Of a stretch of 64,000 nucleotides of DNA, positions 50,674 through 62,578 are shown piece by piece. A program made the position numbers and the translations under genes. This DNA comes from Bacteroidales bacterium (GTDB lineage Bacteria > Bacteroidota > Bacteroidia > Bacteroidales > UBA932): the NCBI GenBank assembly GCA_012839605.1, contig DUNA01000031.1, positions 1 to 64,000 of the forward strand. The letters are read 5' to 3'. Below the pieces are notes generated by a model. It worked only from the letters and a program-made list of their open reading frames with translations. It searched no databases and was not told the origin of the DNA. Numbering within the stretch: position 1 is the first letter of the stretch; the number at the start of each line of letters is the position of its first letter.

Positions 50674-53640
50674 ATGATACGGTTCTTACGTGTTTTCTAT
50701 CTTTTTTGCCTGTTTTCAGGTGTTTCTTTGCTGTATGCCCAAGAAAAAACGCTTGATGCTCACGAGCAATATCAAACGGCTGTCAATTTGTACCAACGCG
50801 GACAATATTGGAGTGCCTATCAAATATTCAACCGGTTTGACAAAGAGCCAATAGGTGGATATACCCATTGGGTAGCTTCCTACAAATTGCTTTGTGAAAT
50901 AGGTCTGGACGATGCCGCCGTAGATGACAAAGCCCTTCGCTGGGAGCAAGAATACCCGGCTGCTCCGTTAAAGCACCTGGTATACTTTACATTGGGTACC
51001 TACTACTCCAACAAAGGCAGATTTAAAGAATCCCTGGCTGCATTAGAAAAAGTACACATCAAGAGGCTTCCGATTTTGGAAAGAACGGCCTTTCTTTTTC
51101 GTAAAGGATACGCAGCCATGCAGACAGCAGATGTGGAAAAGGCCATGCGTTGTTTTGTGGAGACGGAACAATCCGAGGGAAAAGAATCGTACAAATGGAG
51201 CGCCCTTTATTACAGAGGCTATTTACACTATGCCGGCGGCCGCTTTCAAGAAGCCATTCCGCTGCTGGAACGGTTGACTACCGTTCCTCAATATGCGGAA
51301 CTATCTACCACGTATTTGCTGCAATCCCTCTTCTATTTAAAAGAATACGAACGGGTAATCAAAACGGGAGTTCCTCTATACGAACATGCAGACCGGGCGT
51401 TACGTACCACATTGGCCAAAACGCTGTCGGAAGCGTTTTTTGCCCTTGACCAAACCAAAGAAGCCCGCGCTTTTTTTGATGATTATTTGACAGAAGCCCA
51501 ATCGTTGACCCTTACCGACAGGTATTATTCAGGCATCCTGTATTTTAAATTGGAAGAGTACCAGCAAGCAGCGGAACAACTGGCTGTTGTAGGTGAAAGA
51601 GAAGACAGTTTGGGACAAAACGCCCTCTACCATTTGGGAGAGTCTTACATCAGATTGAAAAACAAAGTAAACGCCAAAGAAGCTTTCAGAAGAGCCAGCG
51701 CGTTGCCCTTTGACCCGGTCCTTAAAGAAGACGCTTTCTTCAATTACGCCAAACTTTCCTTTGATTTGAACAGAGACATTCAGGTGCTGTCTGCCTACCG
51801 CAAAGAATATCCTCAGTCACCCAAGTTGGATGAAATCCAGAATTACATGGCTGCAAACCACTTCTTGAATCAAGATTACGCCATGGCCGTTGAAGCACTC
51901 TTGGATTTGAGAAATCCCACAAAAGAAAACACGGCCGATCTTCAAAAAGCCGCCTATCTGAGAGGCATTCAATTGTACAAAACAGGCTCTTTCAGAGAGG
52001 CTGAAAGATATTTCACTTTAGCCAAAGAGCCGTATTGGGTAGCCGAATGTCTGTACAGAAGCAACCTCTACAAAAACGCCATCAATACGTGGAATACCTT
52101 TATCAGAGAAAGCGGTGCTTACGCCCATCCTGAAAAATACAGAACAAGCCATTACAACATAGCTTATGCCTATTTTAAACAAAGGGATTACAAGAGAGCA
52201 GAAGAATGGTTTCACAAGTATTTGAAATTGGGCCGAGGCGATAAGCGGCTGATTGCAGACACATACTTAAGACTGGGCGATTGTTCTTTTGCACAATATG
52301 CACACGGGCAGGCTTTGATAGAATACCAACACGCGTTGGACAACCGTACGGTAGCTCCGGATTACGCCCTCTATCAAATGGCGATGGCACAGGGCGTCTT
52401 AAACAAAGACCCTGAAAAGATCCATACGCTGGACAAGCTGATGGCAGATTATCCGGGATCGGGATTTTTCTCATCGGCACTTTTTGAACAAGGACGTACG
52501 TTTGTACAAACAAACCAATACGAAAATGCCGAAGACCGCTTTTCAACCATTCTCTCTTTTGCGCAACACAGCGCCTTCCATGCCAAAGCTCTGGTAGAAC
52601 TGGGACTTATACGCATCAACACGCAAAAACCCGATCAAGCCTTGGAGTATTACAAAGAAGTGCTGCAACGGTACCCCGGTTCTCCCGATGCAGAAAACGC
52701 ATTGGCCGGTATTGAAAACGTTTATATGGCACGCAACGACTCAAAGGGTTTCTTTGAGTACTTGGAAAGCTTAGGCATTGATTCCGGCAAAAGTCCGGGA
52801 GAAAAAGAAATGCTTTTTTTCTCATCTGCAGAACAATTGTATTTAAACAGCTCCTATGCCGCTGCCGTGACGGCCCTCAATCAATTTATCAGAGAGTTTC
52901 CGGAAAGCACAAAACAACCGGCGGCGCATTTTTACTTGGGAGAATGTTATTCGCAGTTGGATAGAATGCAACTTGCGGCAGATGCGTATCTGGTAGTTAT
53001 GAAGAGCCCGTCCGGTTCCTACACAGAGTTGGCTACCAAACATTACGCTGCCATACAATACCAACTGGAACAATACGGCAATGCAGTAGATGCCTACATG
53101 AGTCTGAGCGATATTGCCCGCATTGAAAACAACAAACTGGATGCTCAAAAAGGACTCATGTGGTCTTTTTACAAAAACAAACAGTACAGAAACGCACTCG
53201 TTCAATCAGAGAAAATAATAGACAATCCTTCTTTTGAAAAGGACGTACAAAAAGACGCCGTTTACGTAAAAGCCAAAAGCCATCTGGTGTTGGGAGAAAG
53301 GGAGCAAGCCAATATCTTGTTGGAACAGTTGAAGCATGACAGCCATACGGCTGCCGGAGCCGAGGCGTTCTTTCTGCTATGCAAAGATGCTTTTGACATA
53401 GGAGATTTTGATAAAGCAGAAACCATGATTTATGATTTTGCAGACACGGATACTCCACAACAGTATTGGATAGCCCGATCTTTCGTGCTGTTGGGAGATA
53501 TTTTTGCAGAACGCGAAGAATGGGTACAAGCCAAGGCTACGTACGAAAGCATACAAAAAGGATACAAATCGGAAAAGTCGGATGATATAGAACAAATGGT
53601 TACGCTACGATTAAAAAAATGTGAGGAGGAATTGCCATGA
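50674..53640 (+). CDS. Large secreted tetratricopeptide repeat protein
   Basis: 988 aa; N-terminal signal peptide and multiple TPR units across the length. Confidence 0.88.
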   Translation: MIRFLRVFYLFCLFSGVSLLYAQEKTLDAHEQYQTAVNLYQRGQYWSAYQIFNRFDKEPIGGYTHWVASYKLLCEIGLDDAAVDDKALRWEQEYPAAPLKHLVYFTLGTYYSNKGRFKESLAALEKVHIKRLPILERTAFLFRKGYAAMQTADVEKAMRCFVETEQSEGKESYKWSALYYRGYLHYAGGRFQEAIPLLERLTTVPQYAELSTTYLLQSLFYLKEYERVIKTGVPLYEHADRALRTTLAKTLSEAFFALDQTKEARAFFDDYLTEAQSLTLTDRYYSGILYFKLEEYQQAAEQLAVVGEREDSLGQNALYHLGESYIRLKNKVNAKEAFRRASALPFDPVLKEDAFFNYAKLSFDLNRDIQVLSAYRKEYPQSPKLDEIQNYMAANHFLNQDYAMAVEALLDLRNPTKENTADLQKAAYLRGIQLYKTGSFREAERYFTLAKEPYWVAECLYRSNLYKNAINTWNTFIRESGAYAHPEKYRTSHYNIAYAYFKQRDYKRAEEWFHKYLKLGRGDKRLIADTYLRLGDCSFAQYAHGQALIEYQHALDNRTVAPDYALYQMAMAQGVLNKDPEKIHTLDKLMADYPGSGFFSSALFEQGRTFVQTNQYENAEDRFSTILSFAQHSAFHAKALVELGLIRINTQKPDQALEYYKEVLQRYPGSPDAENALAGIENVYMARNDSKGFFEYLESLGIDSGKSPGEKEMLFFSSAEQLYLNSSYAAAVTALNQFIREFPESTKQPAAHFYLGECYSQLDRMQLAADAYLVVMKSPSGSYTELATKHYAAIQYQLEQYGNAVDAYMSLSDIARIENNKLDAQKGLMWSFYKNKQYRNALVQSEKIIDNPSFEKDVQKDAVYVKAKSHLVLGEREQANILLEQLKHDSHTAAGAEAFFLLCKDAFDIGDFDKAETMIYDFADTDTPQQYWIARSFVLLGDIFAEREEWVQAKATYESIQKGYKSEKSDDIEQMVTLRLKKCEEELP

Positions 53641-55265
53641 GAAAAACACTTACAATCCTCTTGTGTTTCACCGCCGGCCTGTTGGCCGCTCAAGAGCAAA
53701 TTCATCCTGTAATACAAGTTGAGAGGCTTTACGACGCAGACCTTATAGAAGTAAGCAAACCGACTTTAGACACGTCTATTCCCGATTCACTACGTACATT
53801 CCACACACTTTTTGAATACAAGATTTTTGACAAACCTTTGGTAGATCTGTACGATTTCGCCCCCTTGCCTCCTGCGTTGGCGCGAGCCGCTCGAGGACCT
53901 GAAAAACAGTACGGATATATAAATCTGGGGACGGGTTACCCGTGGACTCCCAAAGCAGATGTATTTTTGCAAGCTCCCCTTCCCTCCGGTTGGTACGCAG
54001 GATTGCAAGCAAACCACAGGTCCCTGCTAAGTACCGACACGCGGTTGACCACTACGGGACTGCTTGCCTTGGAACACAGAGGGAAGAACAACACGTTCAG
54101 ATTGTATGCGCCGGCAGAAGTACTCTCCCATTCTTTCACAGGACCGGGAAATGCGTTTTACTACAAGACAGGTGGCGGATTGGAAACGTTTTCGCACAAA
54201 AGCGCTCCGGGAGATTGGCATTACTATTGGAAATCTGAGTACCTCCACGCGATAAACAACGTCACAGAAACAGTAGACAACATCCCAAAAATACGTGAAA
54301 ACGTACTCAATCTAAAAGCGCTTGCCGGCTACAACATGTCTGAAAAATTCCGTATCAATTTAGGGATGTCGGCGCAGTTTGCCAGCGACAGGTGGTCACC
54401 GGACAGCGTTTCTGTTTCGGGTGCTACGGCTCATCTTTTTCCACACGTTGTTTTAAACGGTGCGCGTTATAAAGTTGCGGCAGGTATCAAAATAGGATAC
54501 CTCTTAAGACCCGACAACAACAAGTTGGGCTTCTTTCCTTGGTTTGACACCCATTTGGTCCTAGCCAAAGACGTACTTACCCTCTTTGCAAGAGTAGACG
54601 GATACCAAAAACTGAACACGTTCCAAGATCGGATATCTGAAAATCCCTGGGTAACAGCTAACGAACTGTATGATGCCTATGTGCCATGGGACGTACAAGC
54701 CGGAATTACAGGCACCGTAGCCGATCGTTTCCAATACAAGATATACGGGGCGTACCGTTATATGAAGAACAGAGTTTATTACGGAGCACAACCCTCTGTC
54801 GTTGACTTTACGGGTATGTACCGCACCACGGGTATGTACCGCATTTCGTACGCAGATGAAACCAGGTATTCTGCCGTAGCCTTGTTGTCTTTTCAAACAA
54901 AACCCATTATGGCAGGTATATCCGGAAGCTGGCACAAATATGCACTCAACACAGGCAACCCGCCGTGGCACGAACCGGAGTGGGAAGTACAAGCCTATGT
55001 CAGGTATAACATAAGGGAACGTATTGTATTTTCTGTAGATGCGCACTGGCAAGCTGCCTGTTTTGCTCCCGACTGGATAGCAGACAATCCCCCTGTAGAA
55101 ATCCCCTCTTTCATCAATTTGAGGGCACAAGCAGAATACGTATTGCACAAAGGTTTTTCCGTATACGTATTTGGTGATAATCTTTTAAATAAAAAGATCT
55201 CTTTATTTTACTTGTATCCTAATCCAGGCTTGACTTTAGGAGGTGGAATAACCCTTCGTTTCTGA
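53637..55265 (+). CDS. Outer membrane beta-barrel protein (TonB receptor-like barrel)
   Basis: 542 aa; signal peptide MRKTLTILLCFTAGLLAAQ, alternating amphipathic strands, C-terminal aromatic residue (GGGITLRF), FGDNLLNKKI motif. Confidence 0.75.
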   Translation: MRKTLTILLCFTAGLLAAQEQIHPVIQVERLYDADLIEVSKPTLDTSIPDSLRTFHTLFEYKIFDKPLVDLYDFAPLPPALARAARGPEKQYGYINLGTGYPWTPKADVFLQAPLPSGWYAGLQANHRSLLSTDTRLTTTGLLALEHRGKNNTFRLYAPAEVLSHSFTGPGNAFYYKTGGGLETFSHKSAPGDWHYYWKSEYLHAINNVTETVDNIPKIRENVLNLKALAGYNMSEKFRINLGMSAQFASDRWSPDSVSVSGATAHLFPHVVLNGARYKVAAGIKIGYLLRPDNNKLGFFPWFDTHLVLAKDVLTLFARVDGYQKLNTFQDRISENPWVTANELYDAYVPWDVQAGITGTVADRFQYKIYGAYRYMKNRVYYGAQPSVVDFTGMYRTTGMYRISYADETRYSAVALLSFQTKPIMAGISGSWHKYALNTGNPPWHEPEWEVQAYVRYNIRERIVFSVDAHWQAACFAPDWIADNPPVEIPSFINLRAQAEYVLHKGFSVYVFGDNLLNKKISLFYLYPNPGLTLGGGITLRF

Positions 55266-55269
55266 TTAG

Positions 55270-58532
<3,263 letters not shown>

Positions 58533-58544
58533 ACTTTATTCCTA

Positions 58545-60023
58545 TTAGAGCAGCGGGCTAAGTAACCGGACCAATTGTTCGCTCCATTTTTGGCGTCGTG
58601 GTCTCTTGTTCCACGTTTTGGCTACAATCAATTTGGAATGCTTCAAGTCTGCATCAAATGTTGCTTCCAATTGAGCACTTACCTGAGGATTGTACACCAA
58701 AGCCCCTACTTCAAAATGGTGCTCCATACTTCTGATATCTAAATTGGCCGATCCTATCAGACAACATTTGCCGTCAATACTGATGGTTTTGGAATGTACA
58801 AACCCTTTTGTGTACAAATAGATATGAACTCCGGCATCCAATAAATCGTTGACGTAAGAGAGGCTGGCAAAATGTACAAACCGGCTGTCGGCTTCCTCCG
58901 GCAGCATGATACGTACTTCTATCCCTCCCAGAGCGGCCGTTCTCAAGGCATTCAAGATGGATTCGTTGGGAATGAAATACGGTGTGGTGATGCTGATTCG
59001 TTCCCGGGCCTCTGTGATAAGGGTCAGATACAACTGCATGATATCTGCCCAATCGCTATCGGGACCGGAACTGACAATTTGCATGTAACACGTTTCCGGA
59101 ACAGAATCTTCCGGCAGCTGAGGCAGACTGTATTTGTAATGCTTCCGACGGCGCAAGTTCTTGTTGGTGATGAAGTACCAGTCCATCAAAAAGCTCGATT
59201 CCAGTTGCTTTACCGCCTCTCCTCGGATGCGCATTTGCGTATCGCGCCACTCAATGCTTTTTCCTCCGTCGTAATACCTATCGGCAATGTTTATTCCGCC
59301 CAGAAAACCTTCTTCTCCGTCCACAATCAGCAATTTCCTGTGGTTTCTGTAATTGATCATAGCCCGAATACCGGCAAAACGCACCTTTCCAAAGGGTTCT
59401 ATACGCACACCTGCCTTTTTCATTTCTTTGATAAAAGCGCGCGGCAAATTCCAGCTGCCAAAATCGTCGTAAATGACGCAGACGTCAACTCCCTGTTTGG
59501 ATTTTTCTATGAGCAGATTTTTCCAACGCGTACCTACGGCATCGTTTTCTATGATAAAGCTCTGCAGATGGATATGGTGTTTGGCGGTTTGGGCAGAGGC
59601 GTACATAGCCATCAACGCATCCTTCCCCGTGTAATAGATTTCTGTGCTGTTGTGTTCCGTCAAGATGCTGTGGCTGTTGTTCAGAGCCAAGAGCACCAGT
59701 TTTTTGTAAGGAGCCAAATCCGCGGGCAATTGGCTGCCGGCCCGGTTCATTCGTTCTGCCTGAAGCGTACTCTTCTCCTTTTTCAATTTTTCATCGTGCA
59801 ATCCTTTGCGGCTGTACATTTTGATTTTCCTAAAATCCCTTCCAAAATACACGTACAAAATCAACCCCACATAAGGCAACAACAACATGAGCACTATCCA
59901 TGTCAACGATTTGGTAGGATTGTGTTTTTTGAAAATCAGATCGTATATAAAATACAGGGCCAGCCCCAAATAGAAAAAGTAGAGCGTAAGACTGAACCAC
60001 GAACTAAAGTTAAAAACTGACAT
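58545..60023 (-). CDS. cls: Cardiolipin synthase (phospholipase D family)
   Basis: 492 aa; two N-terminal TMs and two HKD motifs (NHRKLLIVDGEEGFLGG; VHSKTISIDGKCCLIGSANLD). Confidence 0.95.
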   Translation of the reverse strand: MSVFNFSSWFSLTLYFFYLGLALYFIYDLIFKKHNPTKSLTWIVLMLLLPYVGLILYVYFGRDFRKIKMYSRKGLHDEKLKKEKSTLQAERMNRAGSQLPADLAPYKKLVLLALNNSHSILTEHNSTEIYYTGKDALMAMYASAQTAKHHIHLQSFIIENDAVGTRWKNLLIEKSKQGVDVCVIYDDFGSWNLPRAFIKEMKKAGVRIEPFGKVRFAGIRAMINYRNHRKLLIVDGEEGFLGGINIADRYYDGGKSIEWRDTQMRIRGEAVKQLESSFLMDWYFITNKNLRRRKHYKYSLPQLPEDSVPETCYMQIVSSGPDSDWADIMQLYLTLITEARERISITTPYFIPNESILNALRTAALGGIEVRIMLPEEADSRFVHFASLSYVNDLLDAGVHIYLYTKGFVHSKTISIDGKCCLIGSANLDIRSMEHHFEVGALVYNPQVSAQLEATFDADLKHSKLIVAKTWNKRPRRQKWSEQLVRLLSPLL

Positions 60024-60028
60024 TCTCT

Positions 60029-60784
60029 CTATTTTACTCCCGTATATAAAACAGCTACGCCCGGAAAAAACCGTGTATACGTAACGTCGTTAAATCCTGC
60101 CTCTTTCATTTCATCCCTGATTTGCCGAGGATGTGGAAACGTTTCCACAGAGTCCCGCAAGTAATCGTAAGCCGCCCTCTCTCCCGTTCCCAACCACCCC
60201 ACCAAAGGCAACACATACCGAATATATCCTTTTACCCCTAACCAAAACAGCCTGCCTCTTTTTTTCTGTGCATCTTCCGGCTGCATGGAAAATTCCAGAA
60301 CGTACAACCGTCCCTCCCGTTTCAACACCCGGTACATCTGTTGCAAAGCCCGGCTCCGGTCCGCCATATTCCTCAATCCGTACGCGACGGTCACTACTTG
60401 GAAACTTTCTTCCTCCAAAGGCAGATCTTCTGCATAGCCCTTCTTGTACAAAGGCGCTTGGCACTCCGGCCGCTGTCCTTGCCGAGACTTTGTTTTGAGA
60501 TGTCTCTTTTTGGCTACAGCCAGCATAGCGTCGTTGGGGTCTATACCGGTCACATGCACTCCCTCCAAACAAGCCAGTTGCTCTGTCAAAGCTCCCGTCC
60601 CGCAAGCCACATCCAGTATGTATTCATGAGGTATGTTCCGAATTTTTCTTACCAGCTTTCGCTGCCATTTTTTATGCATGCCCAGCGACACCAAACAGTT
60701 TGTCCTGTCGTATTTGCCGGCTATGGCTTGAAACACCCGGTACGTCGGGTCAGATGTCACGGATGTTCCCGTAAGAGTAGTCAT
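60029..60784 (-). CDS. Ubiquinone/menaquinone biosynthesis C-methyltransferase
   Basis: 251 aa; ILDVACGTGALTEQLA, GIDPNDAMLAVAKKR, YGLRNMADRSRALQQMYRVLKREGRLYVLEFS. Confidence 0.93.
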   Translation of the reverse strand: MTTLTGTSVTSDPTYRVFQAIAGKYDRTNCLVSLGMHKKWQRKLVRKIRNIPHEYILDVACGTGALTEQLACLEGVHVTGIDPNDAMLAVAKKRHLKTKSRQGQRPECQAPLYKKGYAEDLPLEEESFQVVTVAYGLRNMADRSRALQQMYRVLKREGRLYVLEFSMQPEDAQKKRGRLFWLGVKGYIRYVLPLVGWLGTGERAAYDYLRDSVETFPHPRQIRDEMKEAGFNDVTYTRFFPGVAVLYTGVK

Positions 60785-61259
60785 CTATCCGAATGTCTCC
60801 TTTTGTCACGTGCCCCAAAGTCATGACCGTTATGTTGTTATCAAACAAGAAACGCACCAGGTCTTCATCCTCGTCTATGGATACGGTCACCACTGCGGCT
60901 ACTCCATGGTTCTCAAATAAAAATTCTTCTTCAGGAATCTCTGAATCGGTAGTGATATCGAATCCCAGTCCGGAAGGCAAGGCTACTCTCAACAACGCTT
61001 CCAACAACCCTTCTTGCGTAATTTCTTGTACACAGGAAAGCAGGTTTTTGCGCATGGCAGAAAGTATCACTTTATTCATACGATACGCATTGTCCAGGTT
61101 CACATCTGTAGCATGCACTTCTCCTATCAGGTAAATCATATCTCCTTTGTAGTCCAACATACTAAAGGCTTCTTCCGGATTGGGCTTGTCGGCTCCCTGG
61201 CTTTTAAGGGATGCTACTATTTCATAGACCCTCTTCTTGATCAAACTGTTAGTATCCAT
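60750..61259 (-). CDS. Truncated PurL/AIR-synthase-C-like protein (FGAM synthase C-terminal remnant)
   Basis: 169 aa; GDMIYLIGE...EGLLEALLRVALPSGLGFDITTDSEIPEEEFLFENHGVAAVVTVS...TLGHVTKGDIRIDDYSYG resembles the C-terminal domain of Bacteroidales PurL; N-terminal catalytic domains absent. Confidence 0.7.
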   Translation of the reverse strand: MDTNSLIKKRVYEIVASLKSQGADKPNPEEAFSMLDYKGDMIYLIGEVHATDVNLDNAYRMNKVILSAMRKNLLSCVQEITQEGLLEALLRVALPSGLGFDITTDSEIPEEEFLFENHGVAAVVTVSIDEDEDLVRFLFDNNITVMTLGHVTKGDIRIDDYSYGNIRDI

Positions 61260-61327
61260 ACATCGGTTTTTAATGAAACAAATATAGGAAGAATACCGAA
61301 ATTTGTCTTATATTTGCCCCGCAAATT

Positions 61328-61411
61328 GCCCAGGTGGTGGAATTGGTAGACACGCCACTTTGAGGGGGTGGTGCCGGTTACGGTGTGCAAGTTCGATCCT
61401 TGTCCTGGGCA
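61328..61411 (+). tRNA. tRNA-Leu (anticodon GAG)
   Basis: GCCCAGGTGGTGGAATTGGTAGACACGCCACTTTGAGGGGGTGGTGCCGGTTACGGTGTGCAAGTTCGATCCTTGTCCTGGGCA; class II tRNA with variable arm, anticodon loop TTGAGGG. Confidence 0.95.
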
Positions 61412-61419
61412 CAAAAAAA

Positions 61420-61456
61420 AAGTCAAGTTGCTGCATATTAGCAACTTGACTTTTTT
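61420..61456. terminator. Bidirectional intrinsic terminator between tRNA-Leu and the small-ORF operon
   Basis: AAAAAAAAAGTCAAGTTGCT-gcatatt-AGCAACTTGACTTTTTT; 13-bp perfect stem flanked by A-tract and T-tract. Confidence 0.9.
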
Positions 61457-61460
61457 ATAG

Positions 61461-61556
61461 CTAGTGAAAGTAGCAGTCCCAAAATAAATAAATTACAATA
61501 CCGACAATGCCTGTTACGAAAGCAATCATCAATACTTTTTGCCAATCTATTGCCAT
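61461..61556 (-). CDS. Tiny (31 aa) predicted single-TM peptide
   Basis: Manual translation MAIDWQKVLMIAFVTGIVGIVIYLFWDCYFH*; start overlaps the upstream ORF stop by 10 nt. Confidence 0.55.
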   Translation of the reverse strand: MAIDWQKVLMIAFVTGIVGIVIYLFWDCYFH

Positions 61557-61657
61557 GTTACTAAAGCATAGAAAACTACAATAAGCCATATTGCAGCAAA
61601 ACCCGCCAATCCCAGGAGGATACCTGTCAGCCATTCAGAACCAGTTACGTTTTTCAT
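61547..61657 (-). CDS. Tiny (36 aa) predicted single-TM peptide
   Basis: Manual translation MKNVTGSEWLTGILLGLAGFAAIWLIVVFYALVTWQ*; ATGA overlap with upstream ORF. Confidence 0.6.
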   Translation of the reverse strand: MKNVTGSEWLTGILLGLAGFAAIWLIVVFYALVTWQ

Positions 61658-61776
61658 ACAGTTTTGATAAAATTAAAATAAGAAAACAGGGCTATGAGTA
61701 CCATAATAACCTGCAGTACGCCCAAAACAATACCTGAGCCGGCCAGTCCTGAAAAAACACCTATTATCCATTCCAT
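61654..61776 (-). CDS. Small (40 aa) predicted single-TM peptide
   Basis: Manual translation MEWIIGVFSGLAGSGIVLGVLQVIMVLIALFSYFNFIKTV*; starts 7 nt after the lipoprotein stop codon. Confidence 0.6.
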   Translation of the reverse strand: MEWIIGVFSGLAGSGIVLGVLQVIMVLIALFSYFNFIKTV

Positions 61777-61783
61777 AATACTA

Positions 61784-62509
61784 TCAGTCTTTAACACAAC
61801 GGACAGAAAATCCACAAATCTTATTTCCGGTGCTTTGCACTACCTGCTCCATGTTATAAAGTATGCGCCGGATATAAATAAATTCAGTGCTACTCTCTGT
61901 AGCGCTCCACCAATGGCCACAAATACCCAGGTTTTTAAAAGGGGTATTTGGAGAACAATACCCACCCGGCAAAGCAGAAAAACGGGATTTGTTCCTATAC
62001 GGCGGATAATCGTCATTTCCCACAGCACCTTCTTCTGACGATTCATTCCACCCGTACATACTTGCCAGAGATTTGGCAACCTTGGCACGTCCACCACCTG
62101 TTGACCCGTCGTAGTTGAAACCGTTGTCTGCCAGATAGTTTGTCAGTTGGTCCCATTCGTCGTCACTAGGAAGATGCCAGCCTTTGGGACAAATACCTTC
62201 CTCTTTCATGAGGGCTGACCAATTGTACAGCACACCATACTTTTTGTAGTTCTCTGTGTTTTTTGCTTCTTTAACGTCAGTGCCTTCGTAACCGTACACG
62301 TAATAATAAGGTTCGGTCCAGGAACCATCTGTTGACAAACTTACAGAAGGCAGATAGGCCAGGTTTTCTGCCATCCATGTCTGCTCACCAATAGTGATTG
62401 TTTTGTAGATTTTGTAATCGCGACTATCTATACATATACAAGGAATTATATGTGGTGTACAGGAATACAACAAGATACCCGCTAGCAAGATAAGGATCGT
62501 GTTTTTCAT
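61784..62509 (-). CDS. FISUMP-domain (Fibrobacter succinogenes major paralogous domain) lipoprotein
   Basis: 241 aa; lipobox-like MKNTILILLAGILLYSC, TITIGEQTWMAENLAYLP, YGVLYNWSALMKEEGICPKGWHLPSDDEWDQLTNYL, FSALPGGY and WWSATES motifs. Confidence 0.88.
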   Translation of the reverse strand: MKNTILILLAGILLYSCTPHIIPCICIDSRDYKIYKTITIGEQTWMAENLAYLPSVSLSTDGSWTEPYYYVYGYEGTDVKEAKNTENYKKYGVLYNWSALMKEEGICPKGWHLPSDDEWDQLTNYLADNGFNYDGSTGGGRAKVAKSLASMYGWNESSEEGAVGNDDYPPYRNKSRFSALPGGYCSPNTPFKNLGICGHWWSATESSTEFIYIRRILYNMEQVVQSTGNKICGFSVRCVKD

Positions 62510-62578
62510 CTCTGTAAATTTTAAGTTAGTATTTAGTAGTAAATGTATGTATAATAATCCGAATACCTACCTTTGTAC

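Noticed and set aside
58872-60020. 382-aa plus-strand ORF
   Set aside because: Full antisense of the cardiolipin synthase gene; the minus frame has two HKD motifs and explains the sequence.
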